Origin: Litoditis marina
Taxonomy: Eukaryota > Nematoda > Chromadorea > Rhabditida > Rhabditidae
Length of the DNA: 64,000 nt
Direction: 5' to 3'
NCBI GenBank assembly: GCA_964036275.1
Contig: CAXIWQ010000174.1
Location: 75,001 to 139,000, forward strand
Below, piece after piece: positions 17,797-28,780 of the stretch. The first letter of the stretch is position 1. The number at the start of each line of letters is the position of its first letter. The notes under the pieces were generated by a model. The model was given only the letters and a program-made list of their open reading frames with translations, had not been told where the DNA came from and did not search any database. Position numbers and translations under genes: made by a program.

Positions 17797-17835
17797 GACA
17801 TACAATGAGAAAAATATTGCGAAATACTTGAAATG

Positions 17836-18103
17836 AACTTTTTTGGGAAAATGAAGTTTTTTTGGTTTTTCAAATTTTTTGGGAAAAATGAACTTTTTGA
17901 AGTTTGTAGTCTGAACTTTGAAATTCTGAACTTTCGATTTTGGATTCTGGCCGCGCCTTAGGCCACGCCCCCCTTTTCTGACCAAAATCTGGGACACCCG
18001 GTGACCACGAGGGGAGACAACCACCCCTAATTGACTCGTAGACAGAGACCAATTAATTGACGTTGAACGGTGACATTGACCAAAATAAGGGACATACACT
18101 ACT
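17836..18103. other. Gene-free spacer with a dispersed AT-rich repeat
   Basis: The segment around 17840-17920 (TTTTTTGGGAAAATGAA, TTGAAGTTTGTAGTCT) is similar to 7555-7615 in the RING gene intron. The remainder, to the edge of the foldback element, holds no supported gene. Confidence 0.5.
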
Positions 18104-18560
18104 GACCATTTTCTTAGATTTTTGCATGAATTACTGAAGGGCAACACGTCTACAAGATACTGAGTTCACGTTCCAAGTAGAATTCATTGAGAGGAGTTAG
18201 AGGGCCCAACGTCTCGCAAAAATGGCTTCCGTGCGGGGCGGCGGCGCCGGCGCCGGCGACAAAAGTGTCCGCCTCCTCAAATCTCGGCATAGTTTCGCAC
18301 AAAATTAACTTATTCAAAAAATACTTACATTTTTGAAAAGCTCTAAAAAAGTTGAGGTATACGTATTTTCCAGGTATGTCTGAAATTTGAATATTACGTG
18401 TGAGAGAGCCGAAAATGGTCTCGCAAAAAATCATGGATAGACCGGTTTCGTGAAAATAAAAATGAAAGAACAGTTTAACGTGTAGTAGGAAGACGTTTTC
18501 CAATGACGAACTCATGACAGGCGGGTACAGCTTGGTTTTCACTCCTATTCACATGTCTCA

Positions 18561-18620
18561 TTGGCGGATTGGATAAACGCTCTATTCACGCACGGCGAAC
18601 GAAGGTTCGATTCCTGCCTG
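18561..18620 (+). repeat. tRNA-like sequence in the left foldback arm
   Basis: TGGCGGATTGG resembles a pol III A box and GGTTCGATTCC is a perfect B box, about 33 bp apart. The acceptor stem is not convincing, so it is a tRNA relic or internal promoter rather than a functional tRNA. Confidence 0.5.
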
Positions 18621-18802
18621 GAGTCTAGAGTGGAGAATTTGCTATCACTTGAACGAGGTTACAACTACACCAAACGTTCTGCACTACGGCACGGTTTAAA
18701 ACTCCAATAGAAAAACATAACTTTCCTTGTTTAGCTTATTGTTCAAAAATATTATTTTTTATCAAAAATGACCGTTACTTCGTAACCATAGAAAAAGAGT
18801 TC

Positions 18803-19133
18803 AATTAGTATAAAAAACGAGTGTAAAGAAAGTAAAGATTAGTTTTGGATAAATATGTACAAGAAATATAAAAGAAGTCCAATAAAAATATTTTGAGGAA
18901 AATTCTAATCTCGCTTCTCTTGAAAACAACGGAGTATAAGCTAGATTATTGTGAGTCGCAGTCAGAAGTTTTCTTCCGACAACCAAAAACTAGGTATCCT
19001 TTTTTTGAAATTCTGAACCGAGCGAGATTAGAGTTTTCCTCAAAATATTTTTATTGGACTTCTTTTATATTTCTTGTACATATTTATCCAAAACTAATCT
19101 TTACTTTCTTTACACTCGTTTTTTATACTAATT
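18803..19133. mobile_element. MITE nested in the left foldback arm
   Basis: AATTAGTATAAAAAACGAGT at the left end is matched by the complementary end finishing at 19133. The inverted repeats run for about 110 bp and enclose a core of about 110 bp. The same termini flank 20208-20539 and, diverged, 29580-30172. Confidence 0.8.
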
Positions 19134-20207
19134 AGGATAGGGTTCGCTATCAACTGTTCTTTTTTTAGACAAGGAACTGATAACCTCACCTACCAGCCTA
19201 TAATATATCAAATGTACAGTTGCCAACAAACAATAGTCGCAAATTAATAATGATATACTTCTCTTAGTACACACAGAATTTTATAAATACAGAATGTTTC
19301 TTTCTGACGAGTAACTAAAACTTTTGGCAATATAGGGGCCTCTTTGTTTCGATGAATTGTTTCGAATTCGGATTTCATCTGTAAAAACATCCCATCTCGC
19401 CAAACCTTGCTGCACCGCGTTTCTTGTGACCCTTTAGCCATCTAGGCAAACAGCTTTACGACCTGCCGGCGTAGCAATCCCCCCAGAACCGATCAGCCAG
19501 CTCACATCACCTCTCATTGAGGTACCTCACCGAACTCTATCAACTTTCTCCTATCCTTACCCATTAGTATCGATTATGGGTGCTGGAACTTGTCATAGAG
19601 CGTACTTTCTGCCCATGACCTCGAGGAGGTGATAAAATTTAGATTTCGAGCGAGAGCGCGCATAGAGAGTGCATCAAAACAAGAGGGTGCTCGTGTGCCG
19701 GAAAAAACCGCACCTAGTATGTTTTAGATACGTTTACCACGCGCGGTTGGCTCGCGCATTCGAATGACCCTTTGATAATTGTAGTTTGGTTTGTACTTTG
19801 TGGAACGAGAATAGGAAACTAATTGGAACCTTGCTCAATTCACATAGAGTTTCGCATTCGAATGACTCAAACAGAAAGCGTTCGAATTGTGAAATTAGGA
19901 CTGGAAAGGAGCTAGTTTTAGTTTTACATTATAATCGAATTCCCTATATGTAAATAATATTTTCAAATACAGCAGTTAGGTCCAGTTGAAAACTTGGTTA
20001 GTCAAGTATGATTACTTAAGTTTTAGTTACTCGTCAGAAAGAAACATTCTGTATTTATAAAATTCTGTGTGTACTAAGAGACGTATATCATTATTAATTT
20101 GCGACTATTGTTTGTTGGCAACTGTACATTTGATATATTATAGGCTGGTAGGTGTGGTTATCAGTTCCTTGTCTAAAAAAAGAACAGTTGATAGCGAACC
20201 CTATCCT

Positions 20208-20539
20208 AATTAGTATAAAAAACGAGTGTAAAGAAAGTAAAGATTAGTTTTGGATAAATATGTACAAGAAATATAAAAGAAGTCCAATAAAAATATTTTG
20301 AGGAAAACTGTAATCTCGCTCGGTTTAGAATTTCAAAAAAAAGATACCTAGTTTTTGGTTGTCGGAAGAAAACTTCTGACTGCGACTCACAATAATCTAG
20401 CTTATACTCCGTTGTTTTCAAGAGAAGCGAGATTAGCATTTTCCTCAAAATATTTTTATTGGACTTCTTTTATATTTCTTGTACATATTTATCCAAAACT
20501 AATCTTTACTTTCTTTACACTCGTTTTTTTATACTAATT
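20208..20539. mobile_element. MITE nested in the right foldback arm
   Basis: This is the inverted counterpart of 18803-19133, with the same terminal AATTAGTATAAAAAACGAG sequence and an internal core differing by a few bases. Confidence 0.8.
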
Positions 20540-20721
20540 GAACTCTTTTTCTATGGTTACGAAGTAACGGTCATTTTTGATAAAAAAATAATATTTTTGA
20601 ACAATAAGCTAAACAAGGAATGTTATGTTTTTCTATTGGAGTTTTAAACCGTGCCGTAGTGCAGAACGTTTGGTGTAGTTGTAACCTCGTTCAAGTGATA
20701 GCAAATTTTCCACTCTAGACT

Positions 20722-20782
20722 CCAGGCAGGAATCGAACCTTCGTTCGCCGTGCGTGAATAGAGCGTTTATCCAATCCGCCAA
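20722..20782 (-). repeat. tRNA-like sequence in the right foldback arm
   Basis: This is the reverse-complement copy of 18561-18620, with the B box GGTTCGATTCC and A box GGCGGATTGG read on the minus strand. Confidence 0.5.
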
Positions 20783-21084
20783 TCAGACATGTGAATAGGA
20801 GTGAAAACCATGCTGTACCCGCCTGTCATGAGTTCTTCATTGGAAAAAGTCTTCCTACTACACGTTAAACTCTTCTTTCATTTTTATTTTCACGAAACCG
20901 GTCTATCCATGATTTTTTGCGAGACCATTTTCGGCTCTCTCACACGTAATATTCAAATTTCAGACATACCTGGAAAATACGTATACCTCAACTTTTTTAG
21001 AGCTTTTCAAATATGTAAGTATTTTTTGAATAAGTTAATTTTGTGCGAAACTATGCCGAGATTTGAGGAGGCGGACACTTTTGT

Positions 21085-21097
21085 CGCCGCCGCCGCA

Positions 21098-21136
<39 letters not shown>

Positions 21137-21137
21137 C
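21085..21137 (+). repeat. GCC trinucleotide tract
   Basis: About 17 GCC-type triplets with one CAG interruption lie in the right foldback arm. The corresponding left-arm position (about 18238-18260) has only a short GGCGCC-type tract, so the two arms differ by expansion or contraction here. Confidence 0.95.
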
Positions 21138-21269
21138 CGCACGGAAGCCATTTTTGCGAGACGTTGGGCCCTCTAACTCCTCTCAGTAAATTCTACTTAG
21201 AACGTGAACTTAGTATCTTGTAGACGTGTTGCCCTTCAGTGATTCATGCAAAAATCTAAGAAAATGGTC

Positions 21270-22357
21270 GACGTACTTTGAAGAAAATTGTAATAATCTG
21301 TTTTGTAATGTCTGCAGACCTTTGAACAAAAACTAATCTGCGCAGCGCTCCGCGCTGCGCACGCTTAGATGCTTGATGAGCGTTATATACTTCACGTCAA
21401 TCCTACTCCAACTCTTATAGTACACATTCAAACCAGTGCCCTTTCCTGATGCAAAAATTAACTTCTCGAAAAAAGTTTTGCACACTCTCTGTGATAGAGT
21501 ATTATAATCTCAAACAAAAATTTTAAACTTTCCGATAAGTACTTACGTTATCATAACGGACTTAAAGTTTTTTGTCCTACTGTAGGAGTGTCCGTAGGAA
21601 TGCAAGTTACTATATTCTGGGTCGTAGGATTTTAAGTGCGAATAGAGTTGAATTGCGAAGAATTTTGTGAAAGTAACATTTTCAGTTTAGGTTGGTCAAT
21701 AAAGCACTCAGTTATTTCGGCAATATTTTGATATTATCTAAACTCTCAATTCATTGCTCGATTCCAATTTATACCCTATTTCAAACTTGTTCCATCGAGT
21801 TCATTTGAAAAATGAAGCCAATTCATAAGACCATGAGCCAGCAAATATGCAAGCAACTTGTGTTTTCACCAAGGCCCGGTTTACGAAATGCATGGCACCA
21901 CCCCTTAGCCTGCGCCGTATTCAATATCGGTTTCATGGAAAGAGTGCACAAAGCAGAGACGGAGAGTATTTGCTACTTTTGGGACGGTTGACCTCATGTG
22001 ATAATCAATTCAGCCATTCGCTACCTCCGTGAGGTACATCAGCGACCTATCTGTGAGAGTTGGTTGGCTTTGAGGGGATTGCTACGCCGGCTGAGATCAC
22101 ATTGTCAACAACCTGGCAGTTTGGACATACAAAGTACCAGAAGGAGGTTACTGACATTTATTTTGAATGCGAAACGAAAATGGTTTATAACAAACTTTCT
22201 TACCTGTAGAAGCACTGAGAGAAATACGGTGTGTTGTAAGTCATGCGTCATTCATGCTAAATAAGTTTGGGGTCAAATTAACCAAATACTGTTTCCAGAA
22301 ACCGGAACCGATTCAGACTATGTGGTTCAGACTATGTGGCTAATGCTCGCCTTCCAG
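21270..22357. other. Gene-free interval with a GC-rich hairpin
   Basis: No supported exon lies here, and the missing 5' part of the carboxylesterase was not found. At 21340-21360 GCGCAGCGC and GCGCTGCGC form a perfect 9-bp stem with a 3-nt loop, preceded by GAACAAAAACTAATCT. A related hairpin lies at 28759-28780 in the opposite orientation. Confidence 0.5.
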
Positions 22358-25300
22358 GTTTCTTCACCACGGGAGATAACGTAATCTCTGGCAACATGGG
22401 GCCGTAATCTCTGGCAACATGGGGATCAGACACTCGCACTCCAATTCCTCCATGAGGTAGACTTTCTATGCTACTTCTTCCTTTCTCTCTCTCTCTTTTC
22501 TTCATCTCTCTAGCGCTTTCTCTATACATTCATATGGCTACCGTCAACTTTCGACTAACCTTCTCCATTTCCAGCTTCTGATGCTCAACTTCCCTCTTTC
22601 TCTCTTTCTCTCCCTATCTTGCCTTTTTTCGCTCTCTATACATGTAACTATCTACCTCGCTAAACCCCCTTCTTTCAGATGCTGCCCTCCTTCGGTGGTG
22701 ACCCCGACCAGATCACCCTGTCCGGCCACTCTGCTGGTTCTGCCAGCGTCGGCGCCCTCATGTCCTCACCACATTCTGATCGTCAGTTACTTTCCTATTT
22801 TTCTCAAATATATACGCAAGTCCGACTAGTTTGTTGACCTTTCTCTTCTTTATGATAATGTGTTTCTCGTATTTTTGAATACACCTTTCCAGATTTGTTC
22901 AACCAGGCCATTGAATTGTCTGGATCCACGTTTGCCTAGGGGCCGAGTGGTCGAATGGTTGTGTGCGCGCTAGCACTCAAAACACCATGGTTCGATCCCA
23001 CTCGGCGCAGTATCTTCATGGCGGACCGCATGAGCTGGTAATAACGCTCACCCATGCCTAGTTTCTCATCTACGGACCCCACCCCTCTACGGATACTACA
23101 TTGTGATCACTGTCTTGGTTGTATTTGTATGCATAAAGTAACACACGGCTGAAATAGTTGCCGTAAAAGATTATTATTATTTATTATTATTGCCGAATTC
23201 GCCATGAGTGAAATGGTAGTGAAATGTATAGTACTTTTCAATCGTACTGAGTCTCCTACAGTAGTAAAACAGAACTTTCAGAGCGTTTCTCAATTACGTA
23301 ACTTCTACCCAATTTCCTTTAATGTTGATATCATCTCATATACATTACGTGAAATATTTGCAGAGAGTCGAGCCCTCGCTGACGCCGTTGGATGTAAAAT
23401 GACCGATTCGATCCAACTACACGATTGCATGAAGGAAAGAACTGTGGACGAGATACTAGATGGAGTAGAGGCTATTGTCAGTTTCAATCACTTTTAAGAG
23501 AATAGAAGCACGTAAAAGAAGAAGCAAATAAAGAATAGAAAAAAAAGAAGAAAAACAGTCATGAAACCTTGTGATTCAAAGTATTGAAAAAGTATTTCTA
23601 AACTTTGAGAATTTTTTTTGTTGTGCACAATCAAACTTAGTGAACAGCTCATCTCACCCAGAAACATCCCCTCGTCACCTCGTCGCGAATATTCCAATAG
23701 TTTATGTCATCTTCATCCTATAAACATTAGCCAAACTTCTTTTTATTTTTTTTCGTAAAGTCCGTTTGTCTCTCAAATAAATGTTCCAGGGCTCCACTCA
23801 AAGACACACGAACTTCATCAAGTTCCATCCTCACTTCGACAAGGACTTCTTTCCCTATGAAATGGAGAAAATGGCTAGAAAGGCCCCGCGGAAAAAGACT
23901 ATGCAGGGAGTCACAGACATGGAATCTGGCCTATTCGGTAAATATAGGTTTCGTCAAACCGTTTTGGACAGCTTACAGTTAATTTGGCAGGAGGCGGAGT
24001 TTCGCGAGCGGCCAGCTCATCTGCGTATATTTGATCTACATACTCTCTTGTCTGCTGGCAAGTCATCAACGTACGCTCATTCTGCTTCGCTCAATCAATC
24101 GAGCTGTTTCCTGTCTTTCTCGAAAACTGCGACTATAACACATCCATGAATTGTGAAAATTTCCCTCTCCTAGTTGAACTTCTTCAGTTCTAAATGTAGT
24201 GCACTTACGTGTTCCCAATGGTTTTAGAGAAACACGCAACCGACGTACTACTCTCTCAGAATCAATTCATGATCAAAGTCCAAAGTGCCACAGAAAAGTC
24301 GCACATAAACATAACTCTAGTGTTTCTGGAATAAAATGATTGATTGAGTGATTGGTTAGAACAGGGTTCGCTTTATCCGAAGGAATACGGTGTATGCGGT
24401 CCTCTCCGTTATGTTTGTTAGTTTGACCTCGTGGTTTTTCGATCAAAATTTGTTCATATTTGCGTGTATCACATACAAACTACAACTAAGATTCAATAAC
24501 CCCCATGCAGGAAATTGTTGTTGAGTCTTACAAAATTCCAGGTCTAATCGAGGGAATGGAATGGCTGAATGGCGAAATAACCGTTCCCCGATCAAAATGG
24601 GCCTCGTTCTCGAGGGAAGACCTAATCGACTACATCACCGTCGCTGGTTGGCTCTTGTTCATTTAGTCTTTTCTACTCACGAAAAAGCGCACGATAGGCG
24701 GAAGTTTAAATTCTACGGTAGGGCGTGAGATACGCGGATTAAACACGTTGTGCGATGTGTAGTAATTTTCGAAAGGTAAGGCGAAAGCGTATGGTACCTG
24801 AACGTTTTCAACTATGTAGAAACAGTAACTCACATTTGCACAGCTTTGGTGATTTTGCCTCGATACATGCCCAGCAAAGGTTTCTGCATGCTCGGGCTTC
24901 GACAAATGAAACATTCTGAATTGCTTTTTAGGGCTGTGAACCTGTTCTATGAGTTTGCTTTTAGCATGAATGACATTGAGTGAACAATGAGCACATAAAA
25001 TCTATCATCATTTTCAGTTGCCCAAGAGGCTGAGTTTGGACGTAAAATGGGTCCATTACTCCAGCTCCTTATTGACTTCTACGTCCTTCTACGTCGCGAC
25101 GGCGGAGCTCCCTCAGAACCCAATTCACAGTTATATCTTCAGCGATACATTGAGGTAACATAGTGGTTTTCATTCGTTTGCCCTCATCGTTTCAACGCTG
25201 TCTCATGAGAAAACTCAAAAAAGGATAAGAAAATACACGAAGAAGCTCTGTATAACGGTACTAGTCCTAGTTTCTAGATGCTGCCATATTACAATTATTT

Positions 25301-26466
25301 TTTTGTAAAACAATTCCAATTCCCTAGTTTTCTCTAAATTGATGGATACTAGAAGGCAATGTTAGTGTTCATATTTGACCTTCGAAAATTAGGATGTCAT
25401 CCGTGTTTCACGTGATCATGGATGTTGCTAGCGTTCAATGTTAGCAGACAACTGTAGTGTGTTCCATTTAGTTGATGAGCGATCTGCTATTCGACGTTCC
25501 AATTTTCCACGAAGTTGACCTGAAGAGAATGAACGGCTGGGAGACGTACTATTACGTGATCGACCACGTCCGCAACGTGTGGAGCAACGGAACACTACCC
25601 GTACCAGGTACGCTCGTTGCAATACCATATTATTATTTAGAATACAAAACGGACACTTGATATGGGAAATTGTGACGTTGAAATGCGACATTTTTCATCA
25701 AATGGACACTGGGACAATGAGACATTGTAGCCCGACGGTTAGGGAATAAGACGCTCACGGTGTTCAGAAATATCCCAGAGGGGAAGATCCGTTTATCGAT
25801 CGATATTTATATTTCTCACGCGTGCGCCTCAGTCTTCCGTCCTTGTAGTAACATATGACCACATCATCCTACATGGTTTGATTTGCCCAGAACATGCTCT
25901 ACGATGTTTGTTGCCCCCCTGTCACACGATGTTTGTAGTTTGTTCTAGTTGCTTCACTATCAAAACTTGTATGGCCTCTGTTAAGATCGAACTACAACGA
26001 TAATTGATTCACGTCCTGTAGTATTGCTATCACATCTATCACATCTAACCGAAACTTTCAAGGCGCCTTCCACTGCGCAGAACTCCGTTTGATGCTCGAA
26101 TTTATTGGACAAGACAAAATCGCACTTACCACAAAATATGAAAAGTTCAAGAAGGATTTCCTTACAGCTATGGTCTACTTTATTCGCAACGGGTAAGTCA
26201 TCGTTCAACTGCAAAACATTTCTTATCTACATATGAAACTGAAATCCTACTAACATCTTTGTTTAGATGTCCTAGTTTTAAGTTGTTGCGTTATTACCTT
26301 GTGGCTGTGCTCGAAATTGTGAATATTGACCGGAAACACTTCGAATATTCAATCCTTGTAGTAGTTGCCTGCAACAAGCTATTTACTATCTTTTTATTGT
26401 AGCTTACAGTAACTCGTTGATGTAACAATTTGTTGCAGTAACCAGTCGACGTCATCATTGAAATGA
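22358..26466 (+). pseudogene. Type-B carboxylesterase/cholinesterase-family gene, 5' truncated and disrupted
   Basis: Exons: 22358-22456, 22679-22781, 22893-22936 continuing at 23195 after a SINE, 23364-23476, 23790-23937, 24542-24646, 25018-25154, 25472-25607, 26063-26192 and 26439-26466 (TGA stop). Most introns are GT-AG with matching phases. Recognisable blocks are GFFTTGDNVISGNMG, the nucleophile elbow in GDPDQITLSGHSAGSASVG (GHSAG), LFNQAIELSGS, ESGLFG and a C-terminal GAFHCAELRLMLEFIG. Family knowledge: alpha/beta-hydrolase esterases, expanded in nematodes. Damage: a 23-bp tandem duplication in the first exon brings a TAA into frame, a SINE splits an exon, the donor after MSEMVVK is unclear, and the N-terminal part with the oxyanion motif is missing. 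Confidence 0.8.
22937..23189 (+). mobile_element. tRNA-derived SINE inserted in a carboxylesterase exon
   Basis: The head is tRNA-like (A box GGCCGAGTGG, B box GGTTCGATCCC). The body contains GGCGGACCGCATGAGCTGGT and CACGGCTGAAATAGTTGCCG, and the tail is a TTATTATT microsatellite. The element is flanked by a 5-bp TTGCC direct repeat (22932-22936 and 23190-23194). Removing it and one repeat restores the esterase reading frame from SGSTFA into EFAMSEMVV. The same family is present inside the minisatellite at 33141, 38841 and 40596. Confidence 0.9.
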
Positions 26467-26523
26467 AAACCAGTTTCCGCTGAGAAGCCAACTGAGCACA
26501 TGAGATTCAATGACTAATGAGCC

Positions 26524-27700
26524 ATGAAGGACACATTCAGACAGGGACTACCTGGAAGAATCGGTAAACCAGGTATGTACAAACTTTCAATAAAATATAC
26601 TATAACTCGGTCTCATTTGTGACGTATTTAGAAGTCTATTATGTCTGTAGTAAGCTCACAAAATGAAGAGAGACAATAACTACTATATCAAACAATAACT
26701 CATGATCATGTGAGAATAAAAAATTGAAACACGTGTTTCAGGACGTGTTGGGGACTCCGGACCTCAGGGAATTCCCGGAGAACCAGGAGGGCCCGGAATC
26801 AAGGGACCACCTGGAGACGATTCTATTGGAGGAACTGGAATCAAGGTCTGTCTCTACGAGATTTTAAAAATAACTTGGAAAATATTTTAAGATGATGAAT
26901 GCACACTGACGTGAAACGTGTGAAATATATTAGAACAAATTTGAATAAGGAGGTTCACGCAAGCAAGTTGTGAGTGACTCTTCTGAGTATTCCGAAAATA
27001 CGTATGTATGAAACATCTATATTCAATTTCTAATAACGTGCCAGTCAGAATAATCATATTCTAGTTGTATCATCATCAAGGAGTGTAATCATAAAAAACC
27101 AAATCCAGATGTTGCGGACAATCGGGCTTCAATGGCCCGATAGTGAAAATGGACAATCGTATTTCAGGGCCCTCCCGGACCTCCTGGACCTCGCGGTTTT
27201 AAGGGACCTCCCGGAACCAATGGAATGCCTTCCCAAAACCCCGGACCTCTCGGTCCTATCAGAGAAGTGGGACCCCCAGGACCACCTGGACCCCGAGGAG
27301 AACCTGGTAGGTAGAAACTAGAGTGGTTCATTCCCGAGAAACTATTTGCAAACAGTGATATCTCACTTAGTTTTGTTCCCTGTGTTCTGGTCCGAATGTA
27401 ATTTGGCATTAGGTTATGGCATGAAGCATCAGGCAATATGCTCTCTATTAGTTGAAAACCAGCCCAGTACAACGATTATTGATTTTAGCCGTGTCTAAGT
27501 CATTTTTAATTTCAGGACCACCGGAACCGTTCGGACCACCCGGAGATGCCGGCGAACAGGGAGGTCATTGTCCGTCTAGCTGTGGAATCCAGGAGATTGT
27601 CGCTCCCTCGGTCACCGAACTCGATACTGAACAGTATCCGCGACGAGGACTAAATCACTATTCCAAGAAAAATGCTGTCTCCACTGATGTGAGTTTATAA
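26524..27700 (+). pseudogene. Cuticle collagen gene, 5' truncated
   Basis: Exons are about 26524-26572, 26742-26845, 27168-27306 and 27516-27700, in consistent phase with GT-AG introns. They encode Gly-X-Y repeats ([48 protein letters not shown]) and then a non-collagenous end with HCPSSCGIQEIVAPSV, typical of nematode cuticle collagen C-termini. It could stop at 27698-27700, or splice from the GTGAGT after 27688. The usual N-terminal domain, with transmembrane segment, furin site and cysteine knot, is missing; the coding sequence begins only 58 bp after the esterase stop. Collagens of this type are secreted and cross-linked into the cuticle. Confidence 0.75.
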
Positions 27701-27773
27701 TTTATTTGAGTTTATGAGACTAAATCACTATTCCGAGAAAAATGCTGTCTCCACTGATGTGAGTTTATAATTT
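27648..27773 (+). repeat. Tandem duplication of the collagen exon end, period 70 bp
   Basis: The segment starting GACTAAATCACTATTCC at 27648 is repeated from 27718 with one difference (CCAAG versus CCGAG). It includes the coding end and the GTGAGTTTATAATTT donor/stop sequence. Confidence 0.95.
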
Positions 27774-28527
27774 GAAGAATATATATGAATCACTATATCT
27801 TTTTAACTTCTTGGTGATTTCGAATTTTTCCGTTGTATAGTCACGTGAAAACTTGTGCTTAAACTTTTTCTAATCAGTTTGTTAAGCTAGTTTAAACCTT
27901 ATCTGTAAGCTTACGAGCAAATTTGAAATATATGTTCATGTGAATCCGAAACTTAATGATAAATCCGTGTGTTTTGAACTTCATGTTATAGGAAAGTGTT
28001 TGAGTATGTGGGTGTTGAAATATTAGTGACTCGTTGAAAGTGCAAAGTGCAACAAACAGCTCACGATTGCATTACGGGTTTATTTGCCCATATGCAATGT
28101 CAATAGAATTATCAGAAATAAACGTATTGCTGTTTAACACACGGTTTTGTATTTTGAATACATCTTTCACTTTTGTAATTTCTTTCTAAGGACTCTTGTG
28201 AGATAGTTTTGCATCTCCACACGATCATAGACATTTTGCCATATTTTGCGATATTTGAATTCTCTTAAAACTTTTGGTTCCATTCCAACCTCCACTTCTA
28301 TTCTGAGTAACTGTTAGTTCAGTCGAAACATGGTTTATTTTCTCAAATTAAGTTAACTTTGGCCAAGAGAATTGCAACGAGTTGCGTAGTTTCCACACCT
28401 TTCAGTACAGAAAAGCACAACTTCATAGTGTATATTCACGGTTCGTATGATCTTTAATAAAAACTAAATGTGGTTTCTCTTTTTATCTGGGAAGCAACAT
28501 TTAAAAAGTTTTTTCAGCGAGTCGGTC
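27774..28527. other. Intergenic stretch without a supported gene
   Basis: AT-rich sequence lies between the collagen end and the first BTB exon. AATAAA-type strings occur (for example AATAAACG near 28117) and could serve as polyadenylation signals. I see no ORF with domain support. Confidence 0.4.
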
Positions 28528-28649
28528 ATGGAGGGTAGTTCTTCTGGAGACAGGATTCGACTGAATGTGGGAGGGACGATTCGAGACCTCCATGATGACC
28601 CTCACCAGGACGCAACCAACGGTACGAAATTCACATGTGAAGCGGTAGC

Positions 28650-28733
28650 GATTGGCATGTAGCATCTTACGGTAGGCGATTGGCATGTAGCATCTTACGG
28701 TAGGCGATTGGCATGTAGCATCTTACGGTAGGC
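28650..28733 (+). repeat. 28-bp tandem repeat, three copies
   Basis: GATTGGCATGTAGCATCTTA recurs at 28650, 28678 and 28706. A partial AGCATCTTACG follows. It lies in the first intron of the BTB gene. Confidence 0.95.
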
Positions 28734-28758
28734 CCAGAAGCATCTTACGATCAACCGC

Positions 28759-28780
28759 GCGCAGCGCGATAGCGCTGCGC
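28759..28780 (-). repeat. GC-rich hairpin related to 21340-21360
   Basis: The arms GCGCAGCGC and GCGCTGCGC are separated by four bases and followed by AGATTAGTTTTTGTTC. That is the reverse complement of the sequence flanking the 21340 hairpin, so both belong to one repeat family in opposite orientation. Confidence 0.75.

Larger units (their letters stand above)
1..17835. mobile_element. Maverick/Polinton virus-like DNA transposon, nearly complete
   Basis: The interval carries the diagnostic Polinton set: protein-primed family B DNA polymerase (broken), adenain-like protease, major and minor jelly-roll capsid proteins, FtsK/HerA-type packaging ATPase and chromodomain integrase. Core genes are intronless, tightly packed and on both strands. 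Family knowledge: Polintons are 15-25 kb elements that encode their own replication, integration and probably virion assembly. I searched by eye for terminal inverted repeats between the first 100 bases and 17.4-18.1 kb and saw none, so the left end is probably outside the window and the right end, set just after the last candidate ORF, is approximate. The 4.7-8.3 kb block holds intron-containing genes and may be cargo or an insertion. Confidence 0.9.
18104..21269. mobile_element. 3.2 kb foldback element with long inverted arms
   Basis: About 18104-19322 and 20017-21269 are near-identical inverted copies around a spacer of about 700 bp. For example, GACCATTTTCTTAGATTTTT at 18104 is the complement of the right edge, and GACGAGTAACTAAAACTT at the inner left edge matches AAGTTTTAGTTACTCGTC at 20018. 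Each arm contains a tRNA-like sequence, a nested MITE and an ORF-like region of 130-140 codons (18150-18542 minus; 20801-21223 plus) that differs mainly in a GCC tract. No transposase was recognised in the spacer. A palindromic inverted duplication is the alternative explanation. Confidence 0.8.

Noticed and set aside
18150..18542. Open frame in the left foldback arm, with an equivalent in the right arm at 20801-21223, as a gene
   Set aside because: The conservation between arms follows from their inverted duplication. The frame crosses a variable GCC tract and has no recognisable domain, so it was mentioned within the element only.
22581..22829. 82-codon ORF starting MLNFPLSLFLSLSCLF as a signal-peptide protein
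   Set aside because: The hydrophobic start is the translation of a CT-rich intron, and it covers the esterase exon in the wrong frame.
27108..27167. Upstream extension of the third collagen exon from ATG 27109
   Set aside because: It is not in the Gly-X-Y frame. A TATTTCAG acceptor at 27167 gives the correct phase with the preceding exon.
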